From Mucilaginibacter sp. SMC90 (GTDB lineage Bacteria; Bacteroidota; Bacteroidia; Sphingobacteriales; Sphingobacteriaceae): 64,000 nucleotides of DNA. The stretch lies in NCBI RefSeq assembly GCF_022811725.1, contig NZ_CP094527.1:3162001-3226000 (forward strand). The letters are read 5' to 3'. The notes beneath the pieces are model-generated. The model did no database searches. It had not been told where the DNA came from and saw only the letters and a program-made list of their open reading frames with translations. Shown one piece after another: positions 1-8,914 of this stretch (position 1 is the stretch's first letter; each line of letters begins with the position of its first letter). A program made the translations under genes and the position numbers.

Positions 1-3000
1 TTTAAACCTGTCGCGCAGGCGATAAACGCCATCGTTGATATCACCAAGATCTTCGGCAATGAAGGGCATACCGCCCAGTTCTTTTTTTAGCGAGTGGAGC
101 ATTTCTGCCCCCGGGCCAGATTGCCATAAACCCCTTATGGCATTTTTTTCTGAAGCGGGCACCTCCCAAAAATCATAAAAGCCCCTAAAGTGGTCTAACC
201 GCACCAAATCATACATCTCTTCGTTTTTCTTCATCCGGTTAATCCACCAGGCATAGTCAGTAGCCTTGTGTTCGGGCCAGTTATAAACCGGCATATTCCA
301 TAGCTGGCCGCCTGCATTAAAATAATCGGGCGGTACACCTGCAACACGTTCAATATTTTTATCGGCATCAAGGCCAAAAAGTACGGGGTGGGCCCACACA
401 TCGGCAGAGTCATAACTGATATAAAATGGTATGTCGCCCAGCAATAGCAGCCCGTTTTGATGTACAAATGCTTTTAAAGCCTTCCACTGCCGTAAAAAGA
501 TAAATTGCAGCCACATGGATCTGTCTAACTCATGCCGGTGACTTTTTTTTAAAGCGTTGAGGGTTGTTAGCTCCCGGCATTTAAAAGGTTCGGGCCAATT
601 GTACCAGGGTGTTCCTTTATGAAGGGCCTTTATTACTTCATAAAGTGAAAAGTCTTCGAGCCAGGACCGTTCATCAGCCTTAAAAGTTTCATAAGCATGC
701 AGCAAATCCTTTGGCTTTTTTTGTATGAACCGATTATAAGCTATCTCGAATAATTTACTTTTTGACGATGCAACTTTAGCATAATTAACGGAGCTGTTTT
801 GTAACCGCTTGTATTTTGAGGTTTCATCGGCAGTTAAAAGCTCATCGGTAACCAGATCATCAGGACTGATCAGCATAGTATTGCCAGCCATGCTGGAGAA
901 TGAACTGTATGGTGAGTAGTGTTCGGCAGCGTTTGTAGGGTTAACGGGGAGCAGTTGCCAATACCGTTGGTGCGAGGAGCTAAGAAAGCTGGCAAAATTA
1001 CGGGCTTCAGGCCCGATGTCGCCAATACCATAAGCCGAAGGGAGTGAAGTGATATGCAGAATAATACCTGCACTCCGGCTGCTTTTTGAAGGAACTGATC
1101 GTAATACGGTTAGCGGCATACTGTTAAGTACTGAGCTTAATTCAATTTCTTTATCCAGGATAATATCCTTACCGGTTAATATATTGTGCCATTGCAGTGG
1201 GGCATCGGCAGGTAAAACGATCCGGGTATCTGCCCAATCCTGCATATGGTTTTCTGTGGCTGCAACGTGCAAGGCGGAAATAGTTATGAACCACTGCCTT
1301 TGGTGCATGCGTGCAAAGGCCGCTATCTGATCTTTGTACCTGCCTGCTACTTGCAAGGGGATATAATTGCCAGAGTTAAATAGCTCGGGGTAGTTTTTAC
1401 GTTCGAGCAGAAGTTTATGGGTTAACCATAATTTTAACGAGCCATTGTGCCGCTGCTGCCAAACCTGGTCTGCCTTAAGCTCTTTAATAGTCTTCAACAG
1501 GTTTGATCTTAACCGGTAATCAACAGGGCGCCTGTTATCGGGATCTACCAGGCTAAAATCCCATAACTCACAGCCCTGATAAAGATCAGGAATACCGGGG
1601 CAGGTAAATTTAAAAAGCACCTGGTTAAGCGAATTGCAAATAAAGCCATCAGTAATATCCTGCTGCAGCTTGTTCATGCTTTTTAAAAAGCCTGCGTCAT
1701 TAAGCAATTGGTTTGCAAACTGCAGTGTGGCATGTTCGTAGCTATCATCTGGTTCGGCCCATTCGGTATGTGTTTTGGCTTCGCGAAGCGCTTTGGTAAG
1801 GTATGCTGTCAATCGTTCTGCAGTTTCATCCTCAGGCTGACCGGGTAAGGTTATAAAACCTGCCAACGTTTGATAGATCAGATATTCATCATTGGCATCA
1901 GGCGCATCAGCTTTTTTGAACTTTTTGTAGCTGTTTCGCCAGGTATTAACCTGGTTGAACCATTTTTCAGGAATATCGCTCAGCACGTTTAATCTTGCCC
2001 TCACATCCTCACCGCGTTTGGTATCATGGCTGGAGGTTCCGTTCATTGACATTGGCCAATGTTCCTGCCTCGCTTTCATCCAATTGTGGAACTGATCAAT
2101 ATCTATCCCAAATTCGGCCGGTGAGTCGCCTACTTCGTTGTGTACAATAAACCGCTCGTAAGTATACATCAACGTGTCTTCAACGCCCTTGGCCATCAAG
2201 GGGCCTGTAAATTGCATACAGCGCTGGTAAAAATTAAGAATCTTCACCTGATCCTTTTCGTTAAAGTTGTTCCCGGTGAACAATATCTCCATGTATTTTG
2301 TGCTTTTTGCGAGATGCAGGTTAGCGGCGGCAACCTGCTGTAAAATTGCGCTTACAGCCTCGGCTTCCTGCGGCCCGAGGGGCATCTGGTTTCCGTAATA
2401 ACGATACACCGGGCACAGAATAAGGAAGCCGGCAATGGTCAGCTTCCACATATCCAGTGTGATGTCCTGTAATTCGTGCCGATCTGCAGGTTTCAGCTGC
2501 AAAAGCAAGTGATAAAGATTATCCAGCTCGCCCGCCATGTGCCCATAAAGAATGTCAGCTTTTTTTTCGGTAGTTGCTTTGTTTATCGGTTTATGGCTGT
2601 TTGATAGTTGCCGGTAAAATTCAGTAAAAGCCTTTTTACTTTGTGTTTCGCTAAAAACGTTATTAACTACGCCAAGAAAATCATAGCCGGTATTTCCCTG
2701 CACCGGCCAGTGCGCCGGAAAGGCTTCGCCCTGTTCCAGTATTTTTTCAACAACAATGTAGCATTCCGGCCCCGCCAGTGCCCGTAACCTTTCAAGATAA
2801 GCTGTTGGATCAAAAAGGCCGTCAATATGGTCAACGCGTAAGCCCTGGATCAATCCTTTATCTAAAAGTGTTTTCAAAAACCGGTGATACTCCGCAAAAA
2901 CAGCCTCATCCTGTATATTAAGGCAAATGAGGCCGTTCACCGTAAAAAACCTGCGATAATTAATAGCACTGTTGCTGTCTTTCCAACAGGTTAGCTGGTA

Positions 3001-3735
3001 ATATTGCTGCTCCGCAATTAGGGTGAGCAGGTGTTTGTGGTTGTTAACATGATCTACCGCCAGACCTATATACTTGTCAATATTGCCCTTTGCCGATCCC
3101 GCCGTATCTAAAAACTCATTGAATGAGTGTATTGAAGTTTCTTTTTTTAACGCTGACAGATATTTCCTGAGCTCACCAGGCTGCGCAGCGGTATCAAAGC
3201 TGAGGATCTGTAAAATTGAGGCTGAATTTAAGGGATATCGCTGCCCGGCGTATTGAAGCGTAAATTGCCCATCCCGATACAACACGCTCAACTCATTGCC
3301 GGCTATCACTTCCGAAAGCGGCGCCCCTAAAAAAGGTACCATCAATTTGCCGTTAAAGGCGGGCGCATCCCAAATGATGTCAAAAAAATGTGCGTATGCC
3401 GATCCTTTTCCTTTTTCCAAAACATCCATCAGCCAGCTGTTACGCGGATCAAAAGCCATATGGTTTGGTACAATGTCCTGCAACCAATGCATTCCAAGAT
3501 CCTTTAACCGGGTACCGATGGCTTCCAGTTCTTCCAGCGTGCCTATCTCGGGGTTAATACGGTGAGGGTTTGTAACATCGTACCCATGATTACTGCCCGG
3601 AACTGCTTCAAAAATTGGTGAGGCATAAATGGTATTTACACCCAATTGGTGAAGGTAGGGCAGGATATGCATAAAGTTTTTAAAAGTAAAACCTTTATGA
3701 AACTGTATGCGATAGGTAGAAACAGGGTTAAACAT
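1..3735 (-). CDS. treY: Malto-oligosyltrehalose synthase fused to 4-alpha-glucanotransferase (TreY-MalQ), C-terminus cut by window edge
   Basis: One frame stays open from an ATG at 3735 to the window edge (1245 codons); I checked about 1-1680 triplet by triplet and found no stop. Residues 1 to about 880 are a GH13 TreY, which isomerises the reducing end of maltodextrin to a trehalosyl unit; RVDHIDG holds the likely nucleophile Asp302 and VVEK the acid Glu330. From about residue 886 a GH77 MalQ begins (GIILHITSLPS), with LDHFRG (Asp1181) and FIAEDLGD (Glu1228). The third catalytic Asp and the C-terminus lie outside the window. MalQ disproportionates maltodextrins and could recycle short leftovers from TreY. 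The start overlaps the treZ stop by 8 bp, which suggests translational coupling. TreY and MalQ are separate proteins in most bacteria. The domain assignments are firm; that the fusion channels substrate is inference. Confidence 0.93.
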   Translation of the reverse strand, partial: MFNPVSTYRIQFHKGFTFKNFMHILPYLHQLGVNTIYASPIFEAVPGSNHGYDVTNPHRINPEIGTLEELEAIGTRLKDLGMHWLQDIVPNHMAFDPRNSWLMDVLEKGKGSAYAHFFDIIWDAPAFNGKLMVPFLGAPLSEVIAGNELSVLYRDGQFTLQYAGQRYPLNSASILQILSFDTAAQPGELRKYLSALKKETSIHSFNEFLDTAGSAKGNIDKYIGLAVDHVNNHKHLLTLIAEQQYYQLTCWKDSNSAINYRRFFTVNGLICLNIQDEAVFAEYHRFLKTLLDKGLIQGLRVDHIDGLFDPTAYLERLRALAGPECYIVVEKILEQGEAFPAHWPVQGNTGYDFLGVVNNVFSETQSKKAFTEFYRQLSNSHKPINKATTEKKADILYGHMAGELDNLYHLLLQLKPADRHELQDITLDMWKLTIAGFLILCPVYRYYGNQMPLGPQEAEAVSAILQQVAAANLHLAKSTKYMEILFTGNNFNEKDQVKILNFYQRCMQFTGPLMAKGVEDTLMYTYERFIVHNEVGDSPAEFGIDIDQFHNWMKARQEHWPMSMNGTSSHDTKRGEDVRARLNVLSDIPEKWFNQVNTWRNSYKKFKKADAPDANDEYLIYQTLAGFITLPGQPEDETAERLTAYLTKALREAKTHTEWAEPDDSYEHATLQFANQLLNDAGFLKSMNKLQQDITDGFICNSLNQVLFKFTCPGIPDLYQGCELWDFSLVDPDNRRPVDYRLRSNLLKTIKELKADQVWQQRHNGSLKLWLTHKLLLERKNYPELFNSGNYIPLQVAGRYKDQIAAFARMHQRQWFITISALHVAATENHMQDWADTRIVLPADAPLQWHNILTGKDIILDKEIELSSVLNSMPLTVLRSVPSKSSRSAGIILHITSLPSAYGIGDIGPEARNFASFLSSSHQRYWQLLPVNPTNAAEHYSPYSSFSSMAGNTMLISPDDLVTDELLTADETSKYKRLQNSSVNYAKVASSKSKLFEIAYNRFIQKKPKDLLHAYETFKADERSWLEDFSLYEVIKALHKGTPWYNWPEPFKCRELTTLNALKKSHRHELDRSMWLQFIFLRQWKALKAFVHQNGLLLLGDIPFYISYDSADVWAHPVLFGLDADKNIERVAGVPPDYFNAGGQLWNMPVYNWPEHKATDYAWWINRMKKNEEMYDLVRLDHFRGFYDFWEVPASEKNAIRGLWQSGPGAEMLHSLKKELGGMPFIAEDLGDINDGVYRLRDRFK

Positions 3736-5563
3736 GTTGCTCAAATATTAAAATACTTTCGGGCGGAAGTGTTATAATGGAACCTGCCGGTAGGGGTTCA
3801 AAATGATTTGAAGGGCCATTCCAATCGCTTGCTGCCGAGTTAAATATGAGTTGTGCGCCAGGGTTAGAACCGGGTAGTGAAAAAGATTGTTTTTGGCCGG
3901 AGAAATTAAGGATACAATGCAATTGTAAACCACCGCCAGATCTTATGATGATAAGCGTTCCTTTATCGGTGTGGGCAACTGTCTGTATGTTTTTCCTGTC
4001 AGAAATGCGCAGGGCGGGGTGAGTTTTGCGCAGCCTGATCAATGCCTGGTAATATTTATACATCGTTTGGTGGGGAGTATGATCCAGCTTATCCCACTGT
4101 AGTTTTGAATTTAAAAATGTGGTTTCGGCCTGCGGGTCCGGCACATCGCCTTCATGATGAAAAGCAGCGAATTCGGCTTTGCGGCCTTTGCTTACGGCGG
4201 AGATCAGTTCGGGATCGGAATGGCTTACAAAGTAAAGGAAAGGGTTAGGTTCGCTATATTCTTCGCCCATGAAAAGCATGGGAATAAACGGGCTTATCAT
4301 CACCGCAGCTGCCAACAGCTTTTGCATTTCAAAACTGTAAAGGGCACCCGACCGCTCGCCCAGCATCCGGTTGCCTACCTGGTCATGGTTTTGTGAAAAT
4401 ACAATAAATTGTTTCCCCGGGTTTTCAGACGGATCGGTACCAAAGGATTTACGGCGTTGAGCAGAATATTGACCGTGGTAAACGTAGGCATGATCATAAG
4501 TTGCTTTAAGCGAATCCAGTCCATCGAAATCACTATAATAACCCTGCTTTTTTTCTCCCGCACATACCCGCAAGGCATGATGAAACTCATCTGTCCATTG
4601 GGCATTCATCCCATATCCATTATCAGGTAATGGATCAATAAACCGGTGATCGTTAAGGTCACATTCTATTATAAGGTGATTTGTACCACCGGTTAACTGT
4701 TCCAATTCATCAACCAGCTCTTTCAGTTCTTTTAAAAAATGTTTTGGGCTAAAGTCTTTTATGGCATGTACGGCATCAAGGCGTAAAGCATCGATATGAA
4801 AATCCCGGAACCACATCAGTGCATTTTCAAGAAAATAGCGCCTCACTTCGTCACAACCGGCGTCATCAAAATTGATGGCATCACCCCAGGGTGTTTTGTA
4901 TTTATCGGTAAAATAAGGGCCATATTGCCCTAAATAATTTCCTTCGGGGCCAATATGGTTAAAAACTACATCCAATATTACAGCTAACCCTTTTGCGTGA
5001 CAAGCATCAACTAACTGTTGTAGCCCGCCTGCCGCACCATAACTTTGCTGAACGGAAAAAGGAAATACCCCGTCATATCCCCAGTTGCGTTCGCCTGGAA
5101 ACTGGGCTACAGGCATAAGCTCAATGGCCGTAATGCCTAATGTTTTGAGATGATCAAGCTTCTGTATAATGCCGTTAAAGGTTCCTTCAGGCGTAAAAGT
5201 ACCTGTATGGATTTCATATATCAGGTAATCATCAAGCGGAGGATTTGACCAGCTATTGTCTGTCCATTGATAGTCACTTAGTTTTATAGCGAGCGATATG
5301 CCATGAACACCATTTGGCTGGCACAACGAATAAATATCAGGGAATGCCTTGCCATCAATAATTACCTCATAGTTGGTTCCTGGCTGCAGCACATTTGTAG
5401 TTAGGTTCCAGTATCCTCGTTCGGCCCTCAACAAAGGGAACTCATGCTGGTTAAAGCGGACAGCAACTGTATTTGCTTCCGGTATCCAAAACAAAAGTGT
5501 TGCCGTCCCTTCTGTATTGAAGTTAACGCCCAGGGTCCGCCTGTCTGTAACCTGTTTATTCAT
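3728..5563 (-). CDS. treZ: Malto-oligosyltrehalose trehalohydrolase (TreZ)
   Basis: This GH13 enzyme cleaves trehalose from the maltooligosyl-trehalose made by TreY. Numbering from an upstream ATG at 5581, the order is an N-terminal CBM48-like beta domain (about 15-100), the TreZ signature EIHTGTFTPEGTF (123-135), the nucleophile in ALRLDAVH (Asp269), the acid in IIECDLND (Glu306) and the transition-state stabiliser in SQNHDQVGNR (Asp400). The length of about 611 residues is normal. I prefer the ATG at 5563 because it overlaps the glgX stop by 8 bp, exactly as treY overlaps treZ, and GAGGG lies upstream at a plausible distance. The ATG at 5581 has AGG directly against it and would add six residues. 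It is the middle gene of the glgX-treZ-treY/malQ operon. Confidence 0.95.
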   Translation of the reverse strand: MNKQVTDRRTLGVNFNTEGTATLLFWIPEANTVAVRFNQHEFPLLRAERGYWNLTTNVLQPGTNYEVIIDGKAFPDIYSLCQPNGVHGISLAIKLSDYQWTDNSWSNPPLDDYLIYEIHTGTFTPEGTFNGIIQKLDHLKTLGITAIELMPVAQFPGERNWGYDGVFPFSVQQSYGAAGGLQQLVDACHAKGLAVILDVVFNHIGPEGNYLGQYGPYFTDKYKTPWGDAINFDDAGCDEVRRYFLENALMWFRDFHIDALRLDAVHAIKDFSPKHFLKELKELVDELEQLTGGTNHLIIECDLNDHRFIDPLPDNGYGMNAQWTDEFHHALRVCAGEKKQGYYSDFDGLDSLKATYDHAYVYHGQYSAQRRKSFGTDPSENPGKQFIVFSQNHDQVGNRMLGERSGALYSFEMQKLLAAAVMISPFIPMLFMGEEYSEPNPFLYFVSHSDPELISAVSKGRKAEFAAFHHEGDVPDPQAETTFLNSKLQWDKLDHTPHQTMYKYYQALIRLRKTHPALRISDRKNIQTVAHTDKGTLIIIRSGGGLQLHCILNFSGQKQSFSLPGSNPGAQLIFNSAASDWNGPSNHFEPLPAGSIITLPPESILIFEQHV

Positions 5564-7688
5564 GATTGCCTGAACCCTCATCCTGCAATAAAACTACCGA
5601 CCGGCCTTCTACATGTACAGTTTCTTCTGGTTTGTAAACCTGCTCCTGCAATTCGCCGGATTTGCTGGTATCGATAATAACTTTCCATTGCCGCCCGTAA
5701 GTTTCGTGGGGGAGTTTGTAATCCAATCCCTGGTCATGCGCGTTGAACACCAGGTAAAAATTATCGTCGATAACTTCCTTACCGTTGGAGTCAACTCCGT
5801 GTATACCATGGCCATTCAGGTACATCGCCACTGATTTTGCGAAATTTTGCTGCCAATGACTTTCTTCCATTTGTGTGCCATCGGGCAGGAACCATGCAAT
5901 ATCTTCGATATGGGAATCTTTAACAGCAACGCCTTTAAACCATTCCTTACGTGAAAATACCGAATGGCTGTTTCGCAGCCTGATCAGTTGCCGGGTAAAA
6001 GCAAGCAACTCCTGATCGGCTTCGGCCCAGTTAAGCCATGAAATTTCATTGTCCTGGCAATAGGCGTTATTATTGCCCTGTTGTGTCCGGCTTATTTCAT
6101 CGCCAGAAACCAGCATAGGAACCCCTTGCGACAGAAACAGCGTTGCCATGAAGTTTCTTTTCTGGCGTTGCCTCAAATTCAGTATCTCCTGATTATCGGT
6201 AGGACCCTCTGCTCCGCAGTTCCATGAGCGGTTGTGGCTTTCACCATCGTTGTTATTTTCGCCATTGGCCTCATTGTGCTTTTCATTGTATGAAACAAGG
6301 TCATTAAGCGTAAAGCCGTCATGTGCCGTTATAAAATTGATGCTGGCTGTTGGCCGCCTGTAATCTTTATACAAATCGGCACTTCCTGTTATCCGGTCTG
6401 CAAATTCAGGCAGCGTATTTTCCGATCCGCTCCAGTAATCACGGATACAATCGCGGTATTTACCATTCCATTCGGCCCAGCCCTGCGGAAACTTTCCTAC
6501 CTGGTAACCGCCTTCACCCACATCCCAGGGTTCGGCAATAAGTTTTACCTGCGAGATAACAGGATCCTGGTGAATAATATCAAAAAATGCCCCAAGCCGG
6601 TTTACTTCGTGAAGTTCCCTGGCCAGCGTAGCCGCCAGATCAAACCTGAAACCGTCTACGTGCATTTCGGTGATCCAGTACCGTAAGCTATCCATCATCA
6701 GGCGCAGCACATTAGGAAGATAGGCATTGAGGGTATTACCTGTGCCGGTATAATCATTATAGTACCGTTTATCGTCGGTAAGACGGTAATAGGAGGCATT
6801 ATCAATACCTTTAAAGGAGAGCGTTGGCCCCAGGTGGTTTCCCTCGGCTGTGTGATTGTAAACCACATCCAAAATTACCTGTATGCCGGCCTTGTGCAAC
6901 TCCTTTACCATCGTTTTAAACTCGCTTACCTGCTGACCTGTTGAACCTGACGCTGAATAACGTGAATCGGGTGCAAAAAAACCTATGGTATTATATCCCC
7001 AATAGTTGCATAACCCTTTTTCTTTAAGGTACCTGTCTGAAACAAAATGATGTACGGGCATGAGCTCGATGGCGGTGATACCAAGGTCCTGCAGGTATTT
7101 TATTGTAACAGGATGGGCTATGCCGGCATAGGTGCCCCGCAATTCTTCGGGGATATCCGGATGCTGTTTGGTAAAGCCTTTAACATGAGCTTCGTAAATG
7201 ATGGTATTGTAATATTGTATAGCTGGAGAACTATCATCGCCCCAATCAAAGTGCTGGTCGATAACCACCGATTTAGGTATATATGGGGCGCTGTCTGCCT
7301 CGTTAAAACTAAGGTCTTCTTCTGGCGAGCCTGGCTGGTAGCTAAACAAGGCATCGTTCCACTCTATAGCGCCGCAAATTGATTTGGCATATGGGTCGAT
7401 CAATAATTTGTTGGGGTTAAAACGGTGGCCGTTTTCGGGTTCATAAGGTCCATGCACCCTAAAACCATACAACTGACCAGGTTTAAGGTCTTTCACGTAG
7501 ATGTGCCAGATAAAGTTTGACCTTTCTGTAATCTTTATTCTGGCGGTTTCATGCCCGTGGTTTTCTGAGTCAAAAAGACAAAGCTCTACACCTTCGGCAT
7601 TTTCTGAGTATAAAGTAAAGTTAACCCCTTTTCCGTCCCAGGTGGGGCCAAGCGGGAATGGTTTTCCAGGTAAAATATTTTCGTTCAT
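5556..7688 (-). CDS. glgX: Glycogen debranching enzyme GlgX
   Basis: GlgX hydrolyses the alpha-1,6 branches of limit glycogen and releases the linear maltodextrins that TreY, TreZ and MalQ use. At 710 residues it has the standard length. An N-terminal CBM48/isoamylase domain (about 10-110) precedes the GH13 barrel: YWGYNT (about 229-234), DVVYNHTAEG, GFRFDLAA with nucleophile Asp350, IAEPWD with acid Glu386, and ITAHDGFTL with Asp457. The run NEANGENNNDGESHNRSWN (473-491), typical of GlgX, follows. It is the first gene of the three-gene operon; a 12-bp palindrome lies 20 bp upstream of the ATG. There is no convincing Shine-Dalgarno, as is usual in Bacteroidota. Confidence 0.96.
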   Translation of the reverse strand: MNENILPGKPFPLGPTWDGKGVNFTLYSENAEGVELCLFDSENHGHETARIKITERSNFIWHIYVKDLKPGQLYGFRVHGPYEPENGHRFNPNKLLIDPYAKSICGAIEWNDALFSYQPGSPEEDLSFNEADSAPYIPKSVVIDQHFDWGDDSSPAIQYYNTIIYEAHVKGFTKQHPDIPEELRGTYAGIAHPVTIKYLQDLGITAIELMPVHHFVSDRYLKEKGLCNYWGYNTIGFFAPDSRYSASGSTGQQVSEFKTMVKELHKAGIQVILDVVYNHTAEGNHLGPTLSFKGIDNASYYRLTDDKRYYNDYTGTGNTLNAYLPNVLRLMMDSLRYWITEMHVDGFRFDLAATLARELHEVNRLGAFFDIIHQDPVISQVKLIAEPWDVGEGGYQVGKFPQGWAEWNGKYRDCIRDYWSGSENTLPEFADRITGSADLYKDYRRPTASINFITAHDGFTLNDLVSYNEKHNEANGENNNDGESHNRSWNCGAEGPTDNQEILNLRQRQKRNFMATLFLSQGVPMLVSGDEISRTQQGNNNAYCQDNEISWLNWAEADQELLAFTRQLIRLRNSHSVFSRKEWFKGVAVKDSHIEDIAWFLPDGTQMEESHWQQNFAKSVAMYLNGHGIHGVDSNGKEVIDDNFYLVFNAHDQGLDYKLPHETYGRQWKVIIDTSKSGELQEQVYKPEETVHVEGRSVVLLQDEGSGNHE

Positions 7689-7707
7689 GTAGTATAGATA
7701 AAGTTTA

Positions 7708-7734
7708 AACCGGCATTTTTATAAAATGCCGGTT
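7708..7734. repeat. Perfect palindrome in the glgX leader
   Basis: Two 12-base arms (AACCGGCATTTT at 7708-7719 and its exact complement at 7723-7734) enclose a 3-base loop, 20 bp before the glgX ATG. Possible roles are an operator for a dimeric regulator, or an RNA hairpin that controls translation of the trehalose operon. No T-run follows it on either strand, so an ordinary terminator is less likely. Confidence 0.6.
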
Positions 7735-8108
7735 CGATGCGTATATAATTGATTTTTGAGTAAAAGGTTTTGATTTCTGTTACCTTTTTATGTTCAAATT
7801 AAAATAATTGCATAACAGGGAATTGTTGAGGCGTACGCCCTGGTTCGGCAACATTAACGCGGATGTTTTCAGTTGCAAAAACTGAATTTAATGGAGTAGG
7901 AAATGGGGAGAAAGTAATTTTGCGGATGAGCAGGGATAGGGGGAAACAATCCCCCGATAGTAAAGTTGTGATTTTCGGAGAGCAATCTCTCTGATTGCGC
8001 CTGCAAAATAGGGAATGATTTACAGGCGGTCTGCTGGCCGATTGGACCTTAGCCGGAACCAGGATTGTAGCTGGAACGGATAGCAGCCGCCTTTAATATT
8101 GTTATATT
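7735..8108. other. Non-coding spacer between glgX and the Fpg/Nei-like gene
   Basis: I find no supportable gene here. A short hairpin is visible (GGGGG at 7939-7943 pairing with CCCCC at 7951-7955) and a smaller one at about 7982-7998 (GCAATC/GATTGC). The spacer should hold the promoter of the glgX operon and the 3' end of the Fpg/Nei-like transcript, but no exact TAnnTTTG element was found on the minus strand. Confidence 0.5.
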
Positions 8109-8879
8109 TTACTCAAACAGTTCCTGCTCATCTGTATAGTAGGTTTTTCTTGAAGCATCATTAATTATGATTGCTGCGCCGGCAGGGCTTTGCTTTTTCT
8201 TTGAATTGTGAATCAGCATAAAATCCCGTACTTCTCCATTAATAATATCGGGGTTTGATTTAAGAATGCTTTTTTCAGCATCCTCAAGTACTGTTTTTAT
8301 TGCTTCAACCAAGTCGTTCAGTTTTGCCTCAGGTATTTTATTGCTCACAGAAAAAGGTGATATGCGCGCGTGCCATAAAATCTCGTCGGCATAAGCATTG
8401 CCGATGCCCCTTAATATCTTTTGATCAAGCAAAACAGTTTTTATATTGGTTTTTGTTTTTGCCAGTCGCTTTTTCAAATACCCGGCGTCTGCTTCAAGAG
8501 CATCGGGTACGTCCTTTTTTTCGGGATTAAGGGTTGGCGTAGCTATACCCTGAAAATCGGTGAGAGCCAGCCCGCTGTTGTCATCAAAATGTAGTTCAAT
8601 AATTGCGTATTTGTTTTCGTTTTTTATATCGAACAAAAACAATTTTCCATGCAGCATAAGGTGTAAGCCGAGCACATCGCCTTTACTAAATCTGATGTGA
8701 AGTTCCTTGCCTTCGCGGTAAACTTTTTCAAGCGTTTGGCCGCTTAAAATTTCGTTCAGTTCATTTGTACTGACATTCAGCTTTTTAGCATTATGTACGT
8801 CTATCTTTTTGATGGTTTTACCGGCAAGCTTTTTTTGCAGGTTATGGCTAAAAGCCTGCAGATCGGGTAGTTCGGGCAT
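8109..8879 (-). CDS. Fpg/Nei-family DNA glycosylase lacking the zinc finger
   Basis: This is a base-excision repair glycosylase/AP lyase of the formamidopyrimidine-DNA glycosylase/endonuclease VIII family, 256 residues. It begins MPELPDLQ with catalytic Pro2-Glu3 and has the beta-clamp lysine Lys58 (REGKELHIRF). The helix-two-turn-helix region LLDQKILRGIGNAYADEI (150-167) is intact. The C-terminal segment that normally holds a four-cysteine zinc finger has no cysteine, and neither does the rest of the protein. It keeps the finger-like ending SRKTYYTDEQ with Arg244, as in zincless-finger relatives such as NEIL1. The substrate (8-oxoG, FapyG or oxidised pyrimidines) cannot be told. It lies 35 bp downstream of the AlkZ-like gene on the same strand, so the two probably form a repair operon. 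Confidence 0.88.
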   Translation of the reverse strand: MPELPDLQAFSHNLQKKLAGKTIKKIDVHNAKKLNVSTNELNEILSGQTLEKVYREGKELHIRFSKGDVLGLHLMLHGKLFLFDIKNENKYAIIELHFDDNSGLALTDFQGIATPTLNPEKKDVPDALEADAGYLKKRLAKTKTNIKTVLLDQKILRGIGNAYADEILWHARISPFSVSNKIPEAKLNDLVEAIKTVLEDAEKSILKSNPDIINGEVRDFMLIHNSKKKQSPAGAAIIINDASRKTYYTDEQELFE

Positions 8880-8914
8880 GATGTATTGCTTTTATATGTA
8901 ACTTGTTGTTATAG

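Noticed and set aside
7926..7994. A 22-codon frame in the glgX upstream spacer
   Set aside because: It overlaps hairpin-forming sequence, has no ribosome-binding or codon signal, and no recognisable protein features.
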